From Chloroflexota bacterium (GTDB lineage: Bacteria > Chloroflexota > Anaerolineae > Anaerolineales > Anaerolineaceae), in assembly GCA_004347695.1 (NCBI GenBank), contig SLTK01000007.1:474823-538822 (forward strand): a stretch of DNA of 64,000 bases. Reading direction: 5' to 3'. The position numbers were made by a program, and so were the translations under genes. The notes below the pieces were generated by a model. The model had not been told where the DNA came from. It did not search any database and worked only from the letters and a program-made list of their open reading frames with translations. This document shows, in pieces, positions 25,475 to 34,628 of this stretch (position 1 is the first letter of the stretch; the number at the start of each line of letters is the position of its first letter).

Positions 25475-26320
25475 ATGTCACCCGTAAAAATCATCACCGA
25501 CAGCAGTGCTTATTTGCCCGAGACCTATGTCAAGCAATACGGCATCCACGTCCTGCCGCTGACGTTGCACTGGGAAGGCAAGGACTACCGGGATGGGGTG
25601 GATATTTCTGCCAGTGATTTCTACAAATTAATGGAGCAGTCTAATTCCCTGCCTAGCACCAGCCAGGTCTCGGAGTACGCCTTCGAGCAAGCTTTCAAAC
25701 AATTTCTCGATGAAGGGTACGAAATTCTGGCGCTGCCCATTTCGAAAGGCATTTCCAGCACCATGCAATCAGCGCTGTCTGCGCAAACCGAGTTCCCGGG
25801 TGCGCCACTGGAAGTGTTCGACACGCAGTTGGTGTCGATGGCGTTGAGCTTCCAGGTGCTGGCTGCGGCCCGCGCGGCTGCCGCTGGCGCCACCCTGGCA
25901 GAATGCAAAGCTGCTGCCGAAGACGCTTATTCCAAAATTGGGGTCTATTTCACGGTTTCCACACTCAAATACCTGGCTGCCGGGGGGCGTATCAACAGCG
26001 CCAAACGCTTCATGGGGACTGTGCTCAACATTAAACCGGTGCTGGAGATTCGCGAGGGCAAAATCGAAGCGGTGGAGAGCGTCATCTCGACCCGTAAAGC
26101 CATCGAGCGCATGGTACAACTGGTGGAACGGGACATCGCCGGACGCACGCCGGTGCGCGTGTCTGTCTTCCATGCCAATTTGCCCGATACCGCCCAGGAG
26201 CTGCTGCAGCGCTGCGTCGAGCAATTCAACGCCGTCGAGGGCATTCTCAGCGAGGTCAGTCCGGTGATTGGGGCGCATACCGGGCCGGGAACCATCAGCA
26301 TTGCCTATATGGCAGGCTGA
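25475..26320 (+). CDS. DegV family fatty-acid-binding protein
   Basis: From the ATG at 25475 (CAGGAGAGG before it) the protein has 281 residues; the frame is open much further upstream but over the opposite-strand gene. It starts VKIITDSSAYLPETY, and the lipid-binding motif TSQVSEYAFEQ lies near residue 60. SKGISSTMQSA (near 92) is the second binding loop. DegV/FakB proteins carry fatty acids to a kinase for phospholipid synthesis. No FakA kinase gene is adjacent. It converges on dnaA with a 35-base gap. Confidence 0.9.
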   Translation: MSPVKIITDSSAYLPETYVKQYGIHVLPLTLHWEGKDYRDGVDISASDFYKLMEQSNSLPSTSQVSEYAFEQAFKQFLDEGYEILALPISKGISSTMQSALSAQTEFPGAPLEVFDTQLVSMALSFQVLAAARAAAAGATLAECKAAAEDAYSKIGVYFTVSTLKYLAAGGRINSAKRFMGTVLNIKPVLEIREGKIEAVESVISTRKAIERMVQLVERDIAGRTPVRVSVFHANLPDTAQELLQRCVEQFNAVEGILSEVSPVIGAHTGPGTISIAYMAG

Positions 26321-26355
26321 AGGATCTGCCGGCGCTTCGAAACAGTCAATGCAAC

Positions 26356-27696
26356 TCAGGCTGTCAGTGGGCGGCCGAACAATTGCTCGCGCAGTTGAAT
26401 TACCTGACGGCGCAGCCGGTCATCGCGCTCGATCATGTCCCGCACCTTATCGCAGGCGTACATAACCGTAGTATGGTCGCGCCCGCCGATGGCGTCGCCG
26501 ATTTGCGGCAGGGAGATGTTGCCCACCTCGCGCATCAGGTACATGGCAATCTGGCGCGGCAAAGCAACCTCGCGCGAGCGGTCGCGCCCGAGCAATTGCT
26601 CGCGCGTCAGCCCAAAAGCGGCCGCGACAGCGGTCACGATGTGCGCCGGTTCAATGTTGGTACGCTGCGGCAGCATATCCGCCAGGGTGATTTGCACCAG
26701 TTCGGCGGTCATTGGCTGACCGGAAAGGTCGGCGTAGGCCAGCACCCGCGTCAGCGCGCCTTCCAGCTCACGAATGTTGGATTGAATCTGGCGGGCGATC
26801 AGGTTGAGAATGTCAGGCGGCACGTTGCGCATGGCGCGTTCCGCCTTGGAACGCAGGATGGCAATCCGCGTCTCCAGGTCGGGCGGTTGGATATCGACCG
26901 TCAATCCCCACTCGAAACGCGAGCGCAGCCTTTCTTCCAGTGTGACCATCGCCTTGGGCGGCCGGTCAGAAGACATGACGATTTGTTTTTCCTGGTTGTG
27001 GAGCGTGTTAAATGTATGGAAAAATTCTTCCTGGGTTGACTCTTTGCCGGCAATGAACTGGATGTCATCCACCAGCAGCACATCGATGCTGCGGTAGCGA
27101 TCGCGGAAAGTTTGGGTGTTGTGGGCGCGAATGGCGTTGATCAATTCATTGGCAAATTCTTCGGAGGACACGTAAAGGACTTCCAGCCCGCGCTGCTGGG
27201 CAGCATTGCCAATCGCATGGAGCAGGTGAGTCTTGCCCAGACCCACCCCACCGTACAGGAACATCGGGTTGTAGGCTTTTGCCGGGCTATCGGCCACCGC
27301 CATACAGGCGGCATGCGCCATGCGATTACTGGCGCCCACAACGAAATTATCAAAATGATAGCGGGAGATCAGCGTCCGGTTGGTCAGGCATCCCTCACCG
27401 GCGAGCGGGCCGGGTTCATCCTGCAGACCCGGAAATTCGGTTTCCATATCACGATGCCAGATGATAAATTCAACCTCAGCGGGACCGTCGCTATATCCTG
27501 TCAACAAGCGGGCAACAGTTCCGGCCAAACGGCTCTCCAACCAATCACGGGCGTATCCATTTTGGACGCCGATGATAAATTTTCCGTTGACCTGGTTGAC
27601 CAATTCGGCGCTGCGCACCCAGGTATCAAACGACGCCTTGGGCATTTCCATTTGAAGTTGGCCGACTGTAGCTTGCCATGCTTGTTGAGCATTCAT
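26356..27696 (-). CDS. dnaA: Chromosomal replication initiator DnaA
   Basis: A 446-residue DnaA. Domain I is at the N-terminus, and the AAA+ domain has Walker [10 protein letters not shown] (near 145) and Walker [10 protein letters not shown]. Sensor/box VI and the C-terminal domain IV follow, with the DNA-binding signature [15 protein letters not shown] near 405. It opens the replication origin by binding DnaA boxes. GGAGG sits seven bases before the ATG. The usual partners dnaN, recF and gyrB are not adjacent. The 482-base region upstream has no clear DnaA box, so this may not be the origin. Confidence 0.97.
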   Translation of the reverse strand: MNAQQAWQATVGQLQMEMPKASFDTWVRSAELVNQVNGKFIIGVQNGYARDWLESRLAGTVARLLTGYSDGPAEVEFIIWHRDMETEFPGLQDEPGPLAGEGCLTNRTLISRYHFDNFVVGASNRMAHAACMAVADSPAKAYNPMFLYGGVGLGKTHLLHAIGNAAQQRGLEVLYVSSEEFANELINAIRAHNTQTFRDRYRSIDVLLVDDIQFIAGKESTQEEFFHTFNTLHNQEKQIVMSSDRPPKAMVTLEERLRSRFEWGLTVDIQPPDLETRIAILRSKAERAMRNVPPDILNLIARQIQSNIRELEGALTRVLAYADLSGQPMTAELVQITLADMLPQRTNIEPAHIVTAVAAAFGLTREQLLGRDRSREVALPRQIAMYLMREVGNISLPQIGDAIGGRDHTTVMYACDKVRDMIERDDRLRRQVIQLREQLFGRPLTA

Positions 27697-28178
27697 AAGC
27701 GGTCCTCCAGGAAAAAGATGAGTTGCAGCGACGTAAAACGTAGCCCACCGAAGTACATGTGGGAAATGAAGGAAAATCTTAAATTTAGGTCAGCGACGGG
27801 AGAGCGGGTGGGCTTCCGCGTTTGTGTTTTCCCCGTAAGTCACTCTGAACATTCTAGCAGATATAACGGGGCTGAACAAGCCGTTTCCCCTCCGCTGGCC
27901 TAAAAATTTTTGATTCTTTAATTTAATTAACCTTAACAAATTCATCCGCGAAACCGTTTTTAATTCGTGATATTTTAGTTGACGGGATACTCCACCAATG
28001 CGGTTTTCGAAAATAGAACAAGTCTATATATGGTGGTTTTAAGCCTTTAGAGGGCGTCAGTTGCCACATGTGGTAGGCTAAACCAAAAATATGATGAGTC
28101 GTAGAAATTTTTTACTCCATGCGGTTTATGTTCAAAAAAACGGCTCGTTTGGAAACCTTTCTTTAACATTTCTTTTTG
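27697..28178. other. 482-base AT-rich intergenic region upstream of dnaA
   Basis: It holds the dnaA ribosome site and presumably its promoter. The part at about 27900-28000 is AT-rich (ATTTAATTAACCTTAAC). CCACATGTGG at 28064-28073 is a 10-bp palindrome. No TTATCCACA-type box or close variant was found, so an origin is not supported. Confidence 0.5.
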
Positions 28179-29477
28179 TCACCCATTTGCCTCTGCTAAA
28201 ATCATTTTCGCAGCTTTTCGACCGATCTGTACCGCGAAATTGGTGCCGCGATCCCATGGATATACCTGACTCATGCTGGCAAAAAACAAGCCGGGCAGCG
28301 GCGTACGGATGGCCGGGATGTTGCGAGAATGGTTGACCAGCGGCACAGGCTGGGCATAAGCCGCTCGGAACAACCAGGTCTTGCGCACCCAATCCGGATT
28401 GAAATTGGGGTTAAACCGCGTGAGTACCGGTAAGAAGCGTTCCAGTAGTTCCTCTTTGGTCAGCTTAAAGTATTCGTGGTCCGTCTCCAGGTAATCGCCG
28501 ATATAGACGATATGGTCCCCACCGAAGTGCTCTGATGATACAAAATTAGTATGCTCGACCAGCGCCAGGAAGGGGAACCCCGCACTCTTTGGCAGGTTGT
28601 ACCAGTAGTAACCCTGAGGCGAAAACTGGTGTTTTAACGCCAGCACCATCACCACTGCCCCCATCGACTTGAGGTTGAGCAGCCCCTGCAGGTAATCCTG
28701 CGGCAAATCCGGCGCCAGGCGCGCCATCAGGCCGGGCCCAACCGTCACCAGGCAGCGGTCGAACTCCTCGGACTGCCCACCCGGCTGCACCAGGCGCAAC
28801 CGGCCGCCGGCAATCGGTTCGATACGCTCGACCGGCGTAGATAAGCGGATATCGACCCCGCGTTGGCGCAGCTGATCGGCGAACGCATCTGAAAATGCCT
28901 GAAAGCCGCCCTGGAAAGTTCCCAGACGGGTGCTGCGCGCCTTGAACCGCGCCCAGAACCAGGCCATGTTGACTTCTTTGTAATACGGACCGAATTTTCC
29001 CTCGAGCAGGGGTTGAAAATTCAAACGGTACAGTTTTTCGCCGTAATATTTGCGCATCCATTCATGCGCAGTCACCTTTTCCAGCGGCTTCCAGGCTGCC
29101 AGGTAGCGCAGGTAAACGGTTACAAAACCAAAACGCGCCATATCCAGCAAATTGAAACCGGGGAAGGTCAGCGCTGCCTTTGGACTGTCCAGCGGATAAA
29201 AGTCGCCCTTGTGATATACCACCGTTTTAGGCTGCGGAAAGACCACTTTATCCTGCATCCCAAGCTCGCGGATCAGGCCAAGAATATCATGGTCCTTCTG
29301 GAACCAGTGATGGTAAAAATGCTCCACCGACCAGTCCCAATTTTCGTCCTTGAAACCCGCCGCCAGTCCGCCAACCGCGGGAGCCGATTCAAAGATGGTC
29401 ACTTTATGTCCGGCATTGACAAAGTCGTGGGCGGCAGCCATTCCGCCAATCCCTGCTCCAATGATGGCAATATTCAT
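28179..29477 (-). CDS. FAD-dependent oxidoreductase (amine oxidase/desaturase-like)
   Basis: A 432-residue flavoprotein. The N-terminal dinucleotide site is IAIIGAGIGGMAAAHDF with an Arg/Glu-type segment FESAPAVGGLA, as in phytoene desaturase and protoporphyrinogen-oxidase-like families. The C-terminal FAD motif is LPGLFFASMSQVYPWDRGTNFAVQIGRKAA. The middle is a substrate domain. It lies ten bases upstream of nothing on its own strand but directly follows the flippase-like membrane protein gene (10-base gap), so the two are probably co-transcribed and linked to lipid or glycolipid chemistry. The exact substrate is not visible. Confidence 0.85.
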   Translation of the reverse strand: MNIAIIGAGIGGMAAAHDFVNAGHKVTIFESAPAVGGLAAGFKDENWDWSVEHFYHHWFQKDHDILGLIRELGMQDKVVFPQPKTVVYHKGDFYPLDSPKAALTFPGFNLLDMARFGFVTVYLRYLAAWKPLEKVTAHEWMRKYYGEKLYRLNFQPLLEGKFGPYYKEVNMAWFWARFKARSTRLGTFQGGFQAFSDAFADQLRQRGVDIRLSTPVERIEPIAGGRLRLVQPGGQSEEFDRCLVTVGPGLMARLAPDLPQDYLQGLLNLKSMGAVVMVLALKHQFSPQGYYWYNLPKSAGFPFLALVEHTNFVSSEHFGGDHIVYIGDYLETDHEYFKLTKEELLERFLPVLTRFNPNFNPDWVRKTWLFRAAYAQPVPLVNHSRNIPAIRTPLPGLFFASMSQVYPWDRGTNFAVQIGRKAAKMILAEANG

Positions 29478-29487
29478 TTATTCTCCT

Positions 29488-30513
29488 TTAAACCGGCTGT
29501 GTTTCCTGATCGTGCTGGATCTTTTCCAGGTCTTTCCCCCAGCGCAGCGGTTGGCGTAGATAATAATAGGCGCCCAGGATGGTGATCGGGAACCACAAGG
29601 CGGCATGCAGCACCAGGGTGTAGCCAGCCGCAATCTCGGGCGGGACGCCGTAAGCTGCCAGCACCGCGATGCCCGGTCCGTCGAAGGTGCCGATATAACC
29701 CGGCGCTGACGGCAGGGTGGTGGCAATATTGACGATCCCGTTCATCAACATCAGCGCAAAGAAGCTGACCTGGAAGTCAAAGCCCTGCATGACAAACCAG
29801 TATTTGCCGGTTTCCAGCAGCCAGATGATTACAGTGGTCACCAGTACCATCAAGGCGTCCTTCGGTGACCGCAGCGACTCTAACCCGGCCAGAAATTTAA
29901 GCGCGATGCCACGCGTCTTTTCGCGGATGCGCATGGGTATCACCCTATCGATAATTTGGATGACAATGCGCTCGGTGACCAGCGGGAACATGGCTGCCAG
30001 CAGGAAGACTACCAGCGCGCCAATAAAGATTACCGATCCCCAGATTGCCAACTGCTGAATGTTGCCGATAAAGCCTGAGTTATGGGTCAGGTTCTCCAGC
30101 GCACCCAGGTTGAAAAAAACAAACCCCAGCATGACCACCGCATCGAAGATGCGCTCGACCACTACGGTTGCCAGCGAAGCTGAAATCGGCACGCCCTCGC
30201 GGTCTTTTAAGATGGCAGCCCGCAGCACCTCGCCAGCCCGGGCAACGAAAACGTTGTTGCCCATATAACCGATGGTCACAATGGGGAACATGGTACGCGT
30301 TGGAATTTTCTTCAGCGGGCGCAGCAGGTAGTGCCAGCGCCAGGCACGCGCCCATACCCCGACAAAATAGACGGCAATCCCGGGCACCAGCCATAAATAG
30401 CGGGCTGTTTTTACCGTTTGCCAGACTTCCCCCAGGTGCAATCCGCGCAATGCCAAATACAAAAAGACCGCGCTAATCGCGATCCCAAGCCAGAATTGCC
30501 AGCGTTTCAGCAT
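29488..30513 (-). CDS. Flippase-like membrane protein (LPG_synthase_TM/DUF2029-like)
   Basis: A 341-residue protein with about eight transmembrane helices. The pattern (KTARYLWLVPGIAVYFVGVWARAWRW, RAGEVLRAAIL, TTLPSAPGYIGTFDG) matches the lysylphosphatidylglycerol-synthetase TM region family, whose members flip or anchor lipids and glycolipids. It lacks the soluble aminoacyl-transferase domain, so it is likely a flippase or transporter for a polyprenyl/lipid-linked sugar rather than a synthase. It is followed after 10 bases by the FAD oxidoreductase gene. Confidence 0.85.
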   Translation of the reverse strand: MLKRWQFWLGIAISAVFLYLALRGLHLGEVWQTVKTARYLWLVPGIAVYFVGVWARAWRWHYLLRPLKKIPTRTMFPIVTIGYMGNNVFVARAGEVLRAAILKDREGVPISASLATVVVERIFDAVVMLGFVFFNLGALENLTHNSGFIGNIQQLAIWGSVIFIGALVVFLLAAMFPLVTERIVIQIIDRVIPMRIREKTRGIALKFLAGLESLRSPKDALMVLVTTVIIWLLETGKYWFVMQGFDFQVSFFALMLMNGIVNIATTLPSAPGYIGTFDGPGIAVLAAYGVPPEIAAGYTLVLHAALWFPITILGAYYYLRQPLRWGKDLEKIQHDQETQPV

Positions 30514-30599
30514 AGGGTCATTTTACCATCTTAATGCGGCGGGTCTTAGGTGAAGGGGGTATGAGGGTGGCGAAAATCTGGAGACCTTCGATTGTATGT

Positions 30600-30845
30600 C
30601 GCACCCAAGCTTTGACAGAGCGTCCTATGGGCAGGAGATCGGCGCGATCGGAGTTAAAAAGGCAGGTGCAAGGCACTTATGAAGTGCCTCGCACCCAATA
30701 GATTTTGGGGTGCGTTGCTCCTGGGATAAAAACAAAGCCAATTGATCACCAATAAAGGAGCGATGCACCTGTGCTTCCGAGGTTAAAGGCAGGTGCAAGA
30801 CACTTATAAAGTACCTCGCACCCAACAGGTTTTAGAGTGCGGGGC
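30600..30845. repeat. Composite dispersed repeat (inverted relative to 13 kb copies)
   Basis: Two GTGC hairpins (30666-30694 with arms GTGCAAGGCACTT / AAGTGCCTCGCAC, and a decayed one at 30793-30821) flank a unit with terminal inverted repeats GGTGCGTTGCTCCT (30709-30722) and AGGAGCGATGCACC (30756-30769). Order and sequences match the reverse complement of 13097-13210, except for the inner ~35 bases. It fills most of the 347-base gap 30514-30860. Confidence 0.75.
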
Positions 30846-30860
30846 ACTGCTTCGTAAAGC

Positions 30861-32447
30861 TCAATCCATCCCCGAATAGCCGAAACAGGGGTCCTGTTTC
30901 GGGCCAACCGTCACATAGTACGTCCCATCACGCAGCGCCACCGGGTAGTCTTTCCAATCCCGTCCGGCCAACACCTGTTGGGCTGTCGCCCGGCTGAGCG
31001 TGAAAGCTTTCCACGATTGCTGCGGGGTACTGAGCACGACCTGTGCCTGGCAGGCCAGTCCCGCGCCCAACCCGTCCCGGATGGCCGGGTCCAACCCGGG
31101 CTGCTGGAAATACTGCATCATCACCGGCACTGCGTCGGTCGAAAGCTCGCCAAGGTAGGCCCGGTCAAACTCCTCACCGCGCAGCCCGCGCTCGATATTC
31201 TGACGGGCGATGAAACCATCCACATTCAAGGCTCCAACCGTCAGGCCAAACCCGGCGATGGCGATCAAAAGCGCCAGCCCAAAGCGCCCGCCGCGATGGC
31301 TCAACTCCAACCCAAGGGCTGCCAGCAGCAACAGCGCCAGCCAGGGGATGAAGATCAATGTGTACGTGCGCAAACGGGTAAAACCGTAGGCCTGTTCATA
31401 AAGCAGCAACCGCTGCAGCGCGGATCCCAGAATCACAAGCACAAGAACCAGCAGTGCCGCCGTCATCACTGTAAACGTGGCATGTTGACGCGCGGTCTCG
31501 CGGCGCGCTACACTGCCAAGCGTGAGGGTTAGCAGCAGGCTTAACACCGCCACTGCCACCAGCTCGCTAAAGCCGCGCCGGGCGTATTCGGAATAGGTAT
31601 ATCCGGCTGTGGTAATGTTGGCTTGCCCGCCAAAGAGGTATTGGAACTGCAACACCACAAAAAAGGCAAACAACAGCACCACTGCCCCCAGCACAATGGC
31701 CGTTTCCGTCCAGCCAAGAAAAGGCCTGACCACGGGCTGGCTCGAATCCGGGCGGGCGGCTGCTTTCACCGGCAGCAGGGCGTGTAAATAAACCCCGGCA
31801 AACAAATAAGTCAGAATTAGGATATAGACCAGCCGAAAGACATACTGCGGCAACTTTTCGATATCAAAAAAGCTTAACAACGACTTCAACCGGTCCGCAA
31901 AAACCAGGTCAGCCGAAGAAAGCAGCGCAGCCAGCACGGCCACCACCGGAATGGCCAGCAGCACACCCCGCAGCACCGGCGCTGCTCCCCTCCAAAAGCT
32001 GCGCTTACCGGCTGCATCCGGGGCGCCATCTTCAACCCGCGCAGACGGGGCTTTGAATAAATCGAACGGCCGAAAAAGGGCTGCGATCATTACGCCAAGC
32101 AGTGCGCCAATGGTATCCCAGGTACGGTTATAGAACCAGTTGCCTGTTCGAAAAGTTGCTGCCAGCAGAATCAATCCCCCGATGGACAGCAGCATACCTA
32201 TTCCCGTGCTGAACGGTTCAGCCCGTAAAAACGGGATGGCGCTCAACACTACCAGCAAGCCAGCCAGCACCCAGGTCAGGGGAGCGGGTCGAATGCCCTC
32301 ACTGCGCGCCAGGAGCAGACCGGCTGCCAGCGCCAGCAGCAGCCAAATTAAAAGTGAAACACCCGGATTCTGCGAGAAAAACAAAAAATCGACAGTCCAG
32401 GCAACGACCAGTGCAGCCAACCAGAAGCGGTTTGCATAACGTGGCAT
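30861..32447 (-). CDS. DUF4173 multi-pass membrane protein
   Basis: A 528-residue protein with about twelve hydrophobic helices. The segment FLGWTETAIVLGAVVLLFAFF...QFQYLFGG...YTYSEYARRGFSEL near residues 240-300 is the core of the DUF4173/DUF4153 family. A basic cytoplasmic loop follows helix four or five. A hydrophilic C-terminal ~110-residue tail ends the protein. The family has no assigned function; some members occur with sensor kinases. It stands alone between two repeat-bearing gaps, with a 46-residue peptide gene 63 bases upstream. Confidence 0.85.
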   Translation of the reverse strand: MPRYANRFWLAALVVAWTVDFLFFSQNPGVSLLIWLLLALAAGLLLARSEGIRPAPLTWVLAGLLVVLSAIPFLRAEPFSTGIGMLLSIGGLILLAATFRTGNWFYNRTWDTIGALLGVMIAALFRPFDLFKAPSARVEDGAPDAAGKRSFWRGAAPVLRGVLLAIPVVAVLAALLSSADLVFADRLKSLLSFFDIEKLPQYVFRLVYILILTYLFAGVYLHALLPVKAAARPDSSQPVVRPFLGWTETAIVLGAVVLLFAFFVVLQFQYLFGGQANITTAGYTYSEYARRGFSELVAVAVLSLLLTLTLGSVARRETARQHATFTVMTAALLVLVLVILGSALQRLLLYEQAYGFTRLRTYTLIFIPWLALLLLAALGLELSHRGGRFGLALLIAIAGFGLTVGALNVDGFIARQNIERGLRGEEFDRAYLGELSTDAVPVMMQYFQQPGLDPAIRDGLGAGLACQAQVVLSTPQQSWKAFTLSRATAQQVLAGRDWKDYPVALRDGTYYVTVGPKQDPCFGYSGMD

Positions 32448-32510
32448 ATCGTTCAGGTCCCTTCTCCAAGCAAATGATGCGGGACCAGCAGTTGTAAGAG
32501 TGGGGGTGAT

Positions 32511-32651
32511 TTACAGGTTGATCACGAAGGAAAGCATCATCGCCAGAATGATAAAGATGGAAATGACAATGAAGATCACCTGCTGAGTGCGCACTCGGTG
32601 CTGGTCGCCGCTGGCACGCACGGGTTGTTTCTTTTTTGCTTTTGCCGGCAT
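32511..32651 (-). CDS. 46-residue single-pass membrane peptide
   Basis: A short reading frame with GGAGG seven bases before its ATG at 32651. The N-terminal 22 residues are basic and polar (PAKAKKKQPVRASGDQHRVR), and residues 25-45 are a single strongly hydrophobic helix (VIFIVISIFIILAMMLSFVI). The pattern (positive N-terminus, then membrane anchor, stop) suggests a small inner-membrane protein with its N-terminus in the cytoplasm. It precedes the DUF4173 gene by 63 bases and may be co-transcribed with it. No family is recognised. Confidence 0.7.
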   Translation of the reverse strand: MPAKAKKKQPVRASGDQHRVRTQQVIFIVISIFIILAMMLSFVINL

Positions 32652-33027
32652 TCCGTACCTCCAAGAATCGATTGCATTTTACTCTCTTTCTTAAGGGGGT
32701 GCAATACGCAAAGCAGGCGGCAAGCAAGAAGTACGTACGTTAGTACAGCATAGACCGGTCGGGCTGTCAAAAGCTACAGCCCGCCTGTCAAAATCTATCA
32801 ATTTATACCGGGGTCGGCCGCTCCCTCCCACAAACAAGGACTTCTCTTTTGATTAAAAATCCGTATAATGATTAAATTAGGATATTATTTGTCCAATTAA
32901 AGGTATTCGAGAAGCGCCGCTGCCTGCCTCCCGTTTCAATGTGGGGAGAATCGGCAACTTAACGGGCCGCGGGGTTGATGTACGCCAATCCTTTTCGAGC
33001 GTTTTGTTTTTATCGGTTGGAGGTCGA
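32652..33027. other. 376-base divergent intergenic region
   Basis: It contains a hairpin CGGGCTGT / ACAGCCCG (32760-32783) and a perfect TATAAT (32864-32869) facing the PIG-L gene, but without a good -35. Transcription from there would give a leader of about 150 bases. Nothing else was recognised. Confidence 0.45.
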
Positions 33028-33882
33028 ATGGACAGTGCCTTGAGACTGATGTGTATACTGGCGCATCCTGATGATGAATCCCTGGGGGTCGGGGGGATTC
33101 TGGCCAGGTATGCCACTGAGGGAGTAGCCACTTCCTTAATCTGCGCCACCCGCGGCGAACGCGGTTGGCCTGGTCCGGAGCACGCCAACCCCGGAATGCA
33201 GCGGCTGGGACAGATTCGCGAACGAGAGCTGATTCAGGCAGCGCGCGTCCTGGGGGTACACCGGGTGCATCTGCTCAACTATACCGACGGCGACCTCGAT
33301 CAGGCTGACCCAGGCCAGGTGGCTGCTCAAATAGCCGCGTTTATCCGCCAGATCCGCCCTCAAGTGGTCGTCACCTTCGATCCCAAGGGCTCCTTCGGCC
33401 ACCCCGATCATATTGCGATTTGCCAGTACACGCACGCGGCGCTGATGCTTTCGGCCGATTCGTGCGCTCCGCTGGATGGCGAACCTCACCAGGTGTTGAA
33501 GTTGTACTACATGGTGGATACAACCGAAGATTATGAGCTTTACCTTTCGCTGTTTGGCGATATCAGCCTGGTGGTGGACGGCGTCGAACGCTGCCCGATG
33601 GCCTGGGAGAGTTGGGCAGTCACCACCCGCATCGACACCAGCGCCTTCCGCGACGTGGTGTGGCAGGCAGTCTCCTGCCATCAGACGCAGATTCCAGATG
33701 CCCCGGGTTTCCGCAGTGCGCTGGCAGCCAGCCGGTTATGGAGCACGCAGACATTTTTCCGCGCGATGAGCCTGGTCAATAGCGGGCGTGCGCTGGAGGA
33801 TGACCTTTTCGCCGGGATCCGCGATCCACTACCCCTTCAAACTCTTTCCGTTTTACATCCGCCGTGCCAAGTGCTTCGTTGA
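33028..33882 (+). CDS. PIG-L/LmbE-type deacetylase
   Basis: The ATG at 33028 with GGAGG four bases before it is preferred over an upstream frame. The 284-residue protein shows the zinc motif AHPDDE near residue 10 and GHPDH near 125, the metal ligands of the LmbE family. These enzymes remove N-acetyl groups from GlcNAc-type substrates, as in GPI, mycothiol or bacillithiol synthesis. The segment FDPKGSFGHPDH agrees with the family. There is no operon partner on its strand. The substrate is unknown. Confidence 0.92.
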   Translation: MDSALRLMCILAHPDDESLGVGGILARYATEGVATSLICATRGERGWPGPEHANPGMQRLGQIRERELIQAARVLGVHRVHLLNYTDGDLDQADPGQVAAQIAAFIRQIRPQVVVTFDPKGSFGHPDHIAICQYTHAALMLSADSCAPLDGEPHQVLKLYYMVDTTEDYELYLSLFGDISLVVDGVERCPMAWESWAVTTRIDTSAFRDVVWQAVSCHQTQIPDAPGFRSALAASRLWSTQTFFRAMSLVNSGRALEDDLFAGIRDPLPLQTLSVLHPPCQVLR

Positions 33883-34008
33883 AAGTAACTGGAAACTTGA
33901 TGTCACCCTGACCGAAGTGAAGGATCTCGACGACAACCATCGAGATGTTTTGCTCCACTCGCTCGCAGCGTGCCCCACACGCAGGGTGCTCTGTGAGTGC
34001 GGGCAGCA
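33883..34008. repeat. Intergenic repeat remnant
   Basis: Bases 33983-34008 duplicate 11502-11527 exactly (26 of 26), with similar sequence continuing about 15 bases to the left. The preceding part (near 33910-33950) resembles the common GATCCTTCG...TCAGG dispersed motif in reverse. It fills much of the 361-base gap after the PIG-L gene; the rest up to the terminator at 34176 shows nothing further. Confidence 0.55.
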
Positions 34009-34175
34009 TGACATGGTGGAGTTTGTAAAATAACTTTTGACGGTTTGCTCAGCCGGTGCTGCACGGATAAATAAGCCGATCCCCTGTCTCCGCTTCCCGG
34101 ATTGTATTAACCATTCAAAGCAACAATTCTGTAAGCGGAAGCGCTTTGGCGAAAAGACCTTGTAAATAATACACA

Positions 34176-34201
34176 AACAGCCCGACTTTATCCGGGCTGT
34201 T
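34176..34201 (-). terminator. Terminator of the FHA-PP2C-DUF3267-FmdB operon
   Basis: On the minus strand AACAGCCCG (34201-34193) pairs perfectly with CGGGCTGTT (34184-34176) around an 8-base loop, followed by a T-rich tract (TGTGTATTATTT). It lies 43 bases past the FmdB stop. Confidence 0.75.
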
Positions 34202-34243
34202 CAGGTTCGATAAGGTTTTGGGAACGTTATATCGGTTCCGAAA

Positions 34244-34534
34244 CTAATTGTTGGTTTCGGACGGCTTGGGTGCAGCAGGTTCTTTACTCTCAGAACTGGT
34301 CTCAGTGGATTTGCTCTCGCTGTGAGAGCCGGAAGGCCGCGGCGCGCCGGAAGGGGACCGGTGATCCGTGGCATAAAAGCCAGAACCCTTGAAAACGATC
34401 CCAACAGGCGTGTAAACTTTTCGGAGCGTTTTCTTACCGCACTCCGGGCAAATCACCAGGGGTGATTCACTAAATTTTTGGGTTCGCTCAAATTGCACAC
34501 CGCAATTTTCGCACCGATAAGTATAAACCGGCAT
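34244..34534 (-). CDS. FmdB-type zinc ribbon protein with acidic Ser-rich tail
   Basis: A 96-residue protein starting MPVYTYRCENCG, with CxxC pairs at C8/C11 and CPEC near 29, as expected for FmdB zinc ribbons. The C-terminal ~45 residues (SGSHSESKSTETSSESKEPAAPKP) are a low-complexity Ser/Glu tail, longer than usual. It is the last gene of a group with DUF3267, PP2C and FHA genes and is followed by a clear terminator. Its role is unknown. The paralogue at 5603 lacks this tail. Confidence 0.85.
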   Translation of the reverse strand: MPVYTYRCENCGVQFERTQKFSESPLVICPECGKKTLRKVYTPVGIVFKGSGFYATDHRSPSGAPRPSGSHSESKSTETSSESKEPAAPKPSETNN

Positions 34535-34628
34535 TTCTACTTTCCTCTTGCATCAGATATTGAATAAACAATATTTGATTGTACACCTTTTAAAAAGATT
34601 CGCAAGGGAGACTATTTAAAGCGAATAA

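Noticed and set aside
27697..28178. Replication origin upstream of dnaA
   Set aside because: No DnaA box or near match was found and no dnaN/recF/gyrB neighbours are present; only AT-richness supports it.
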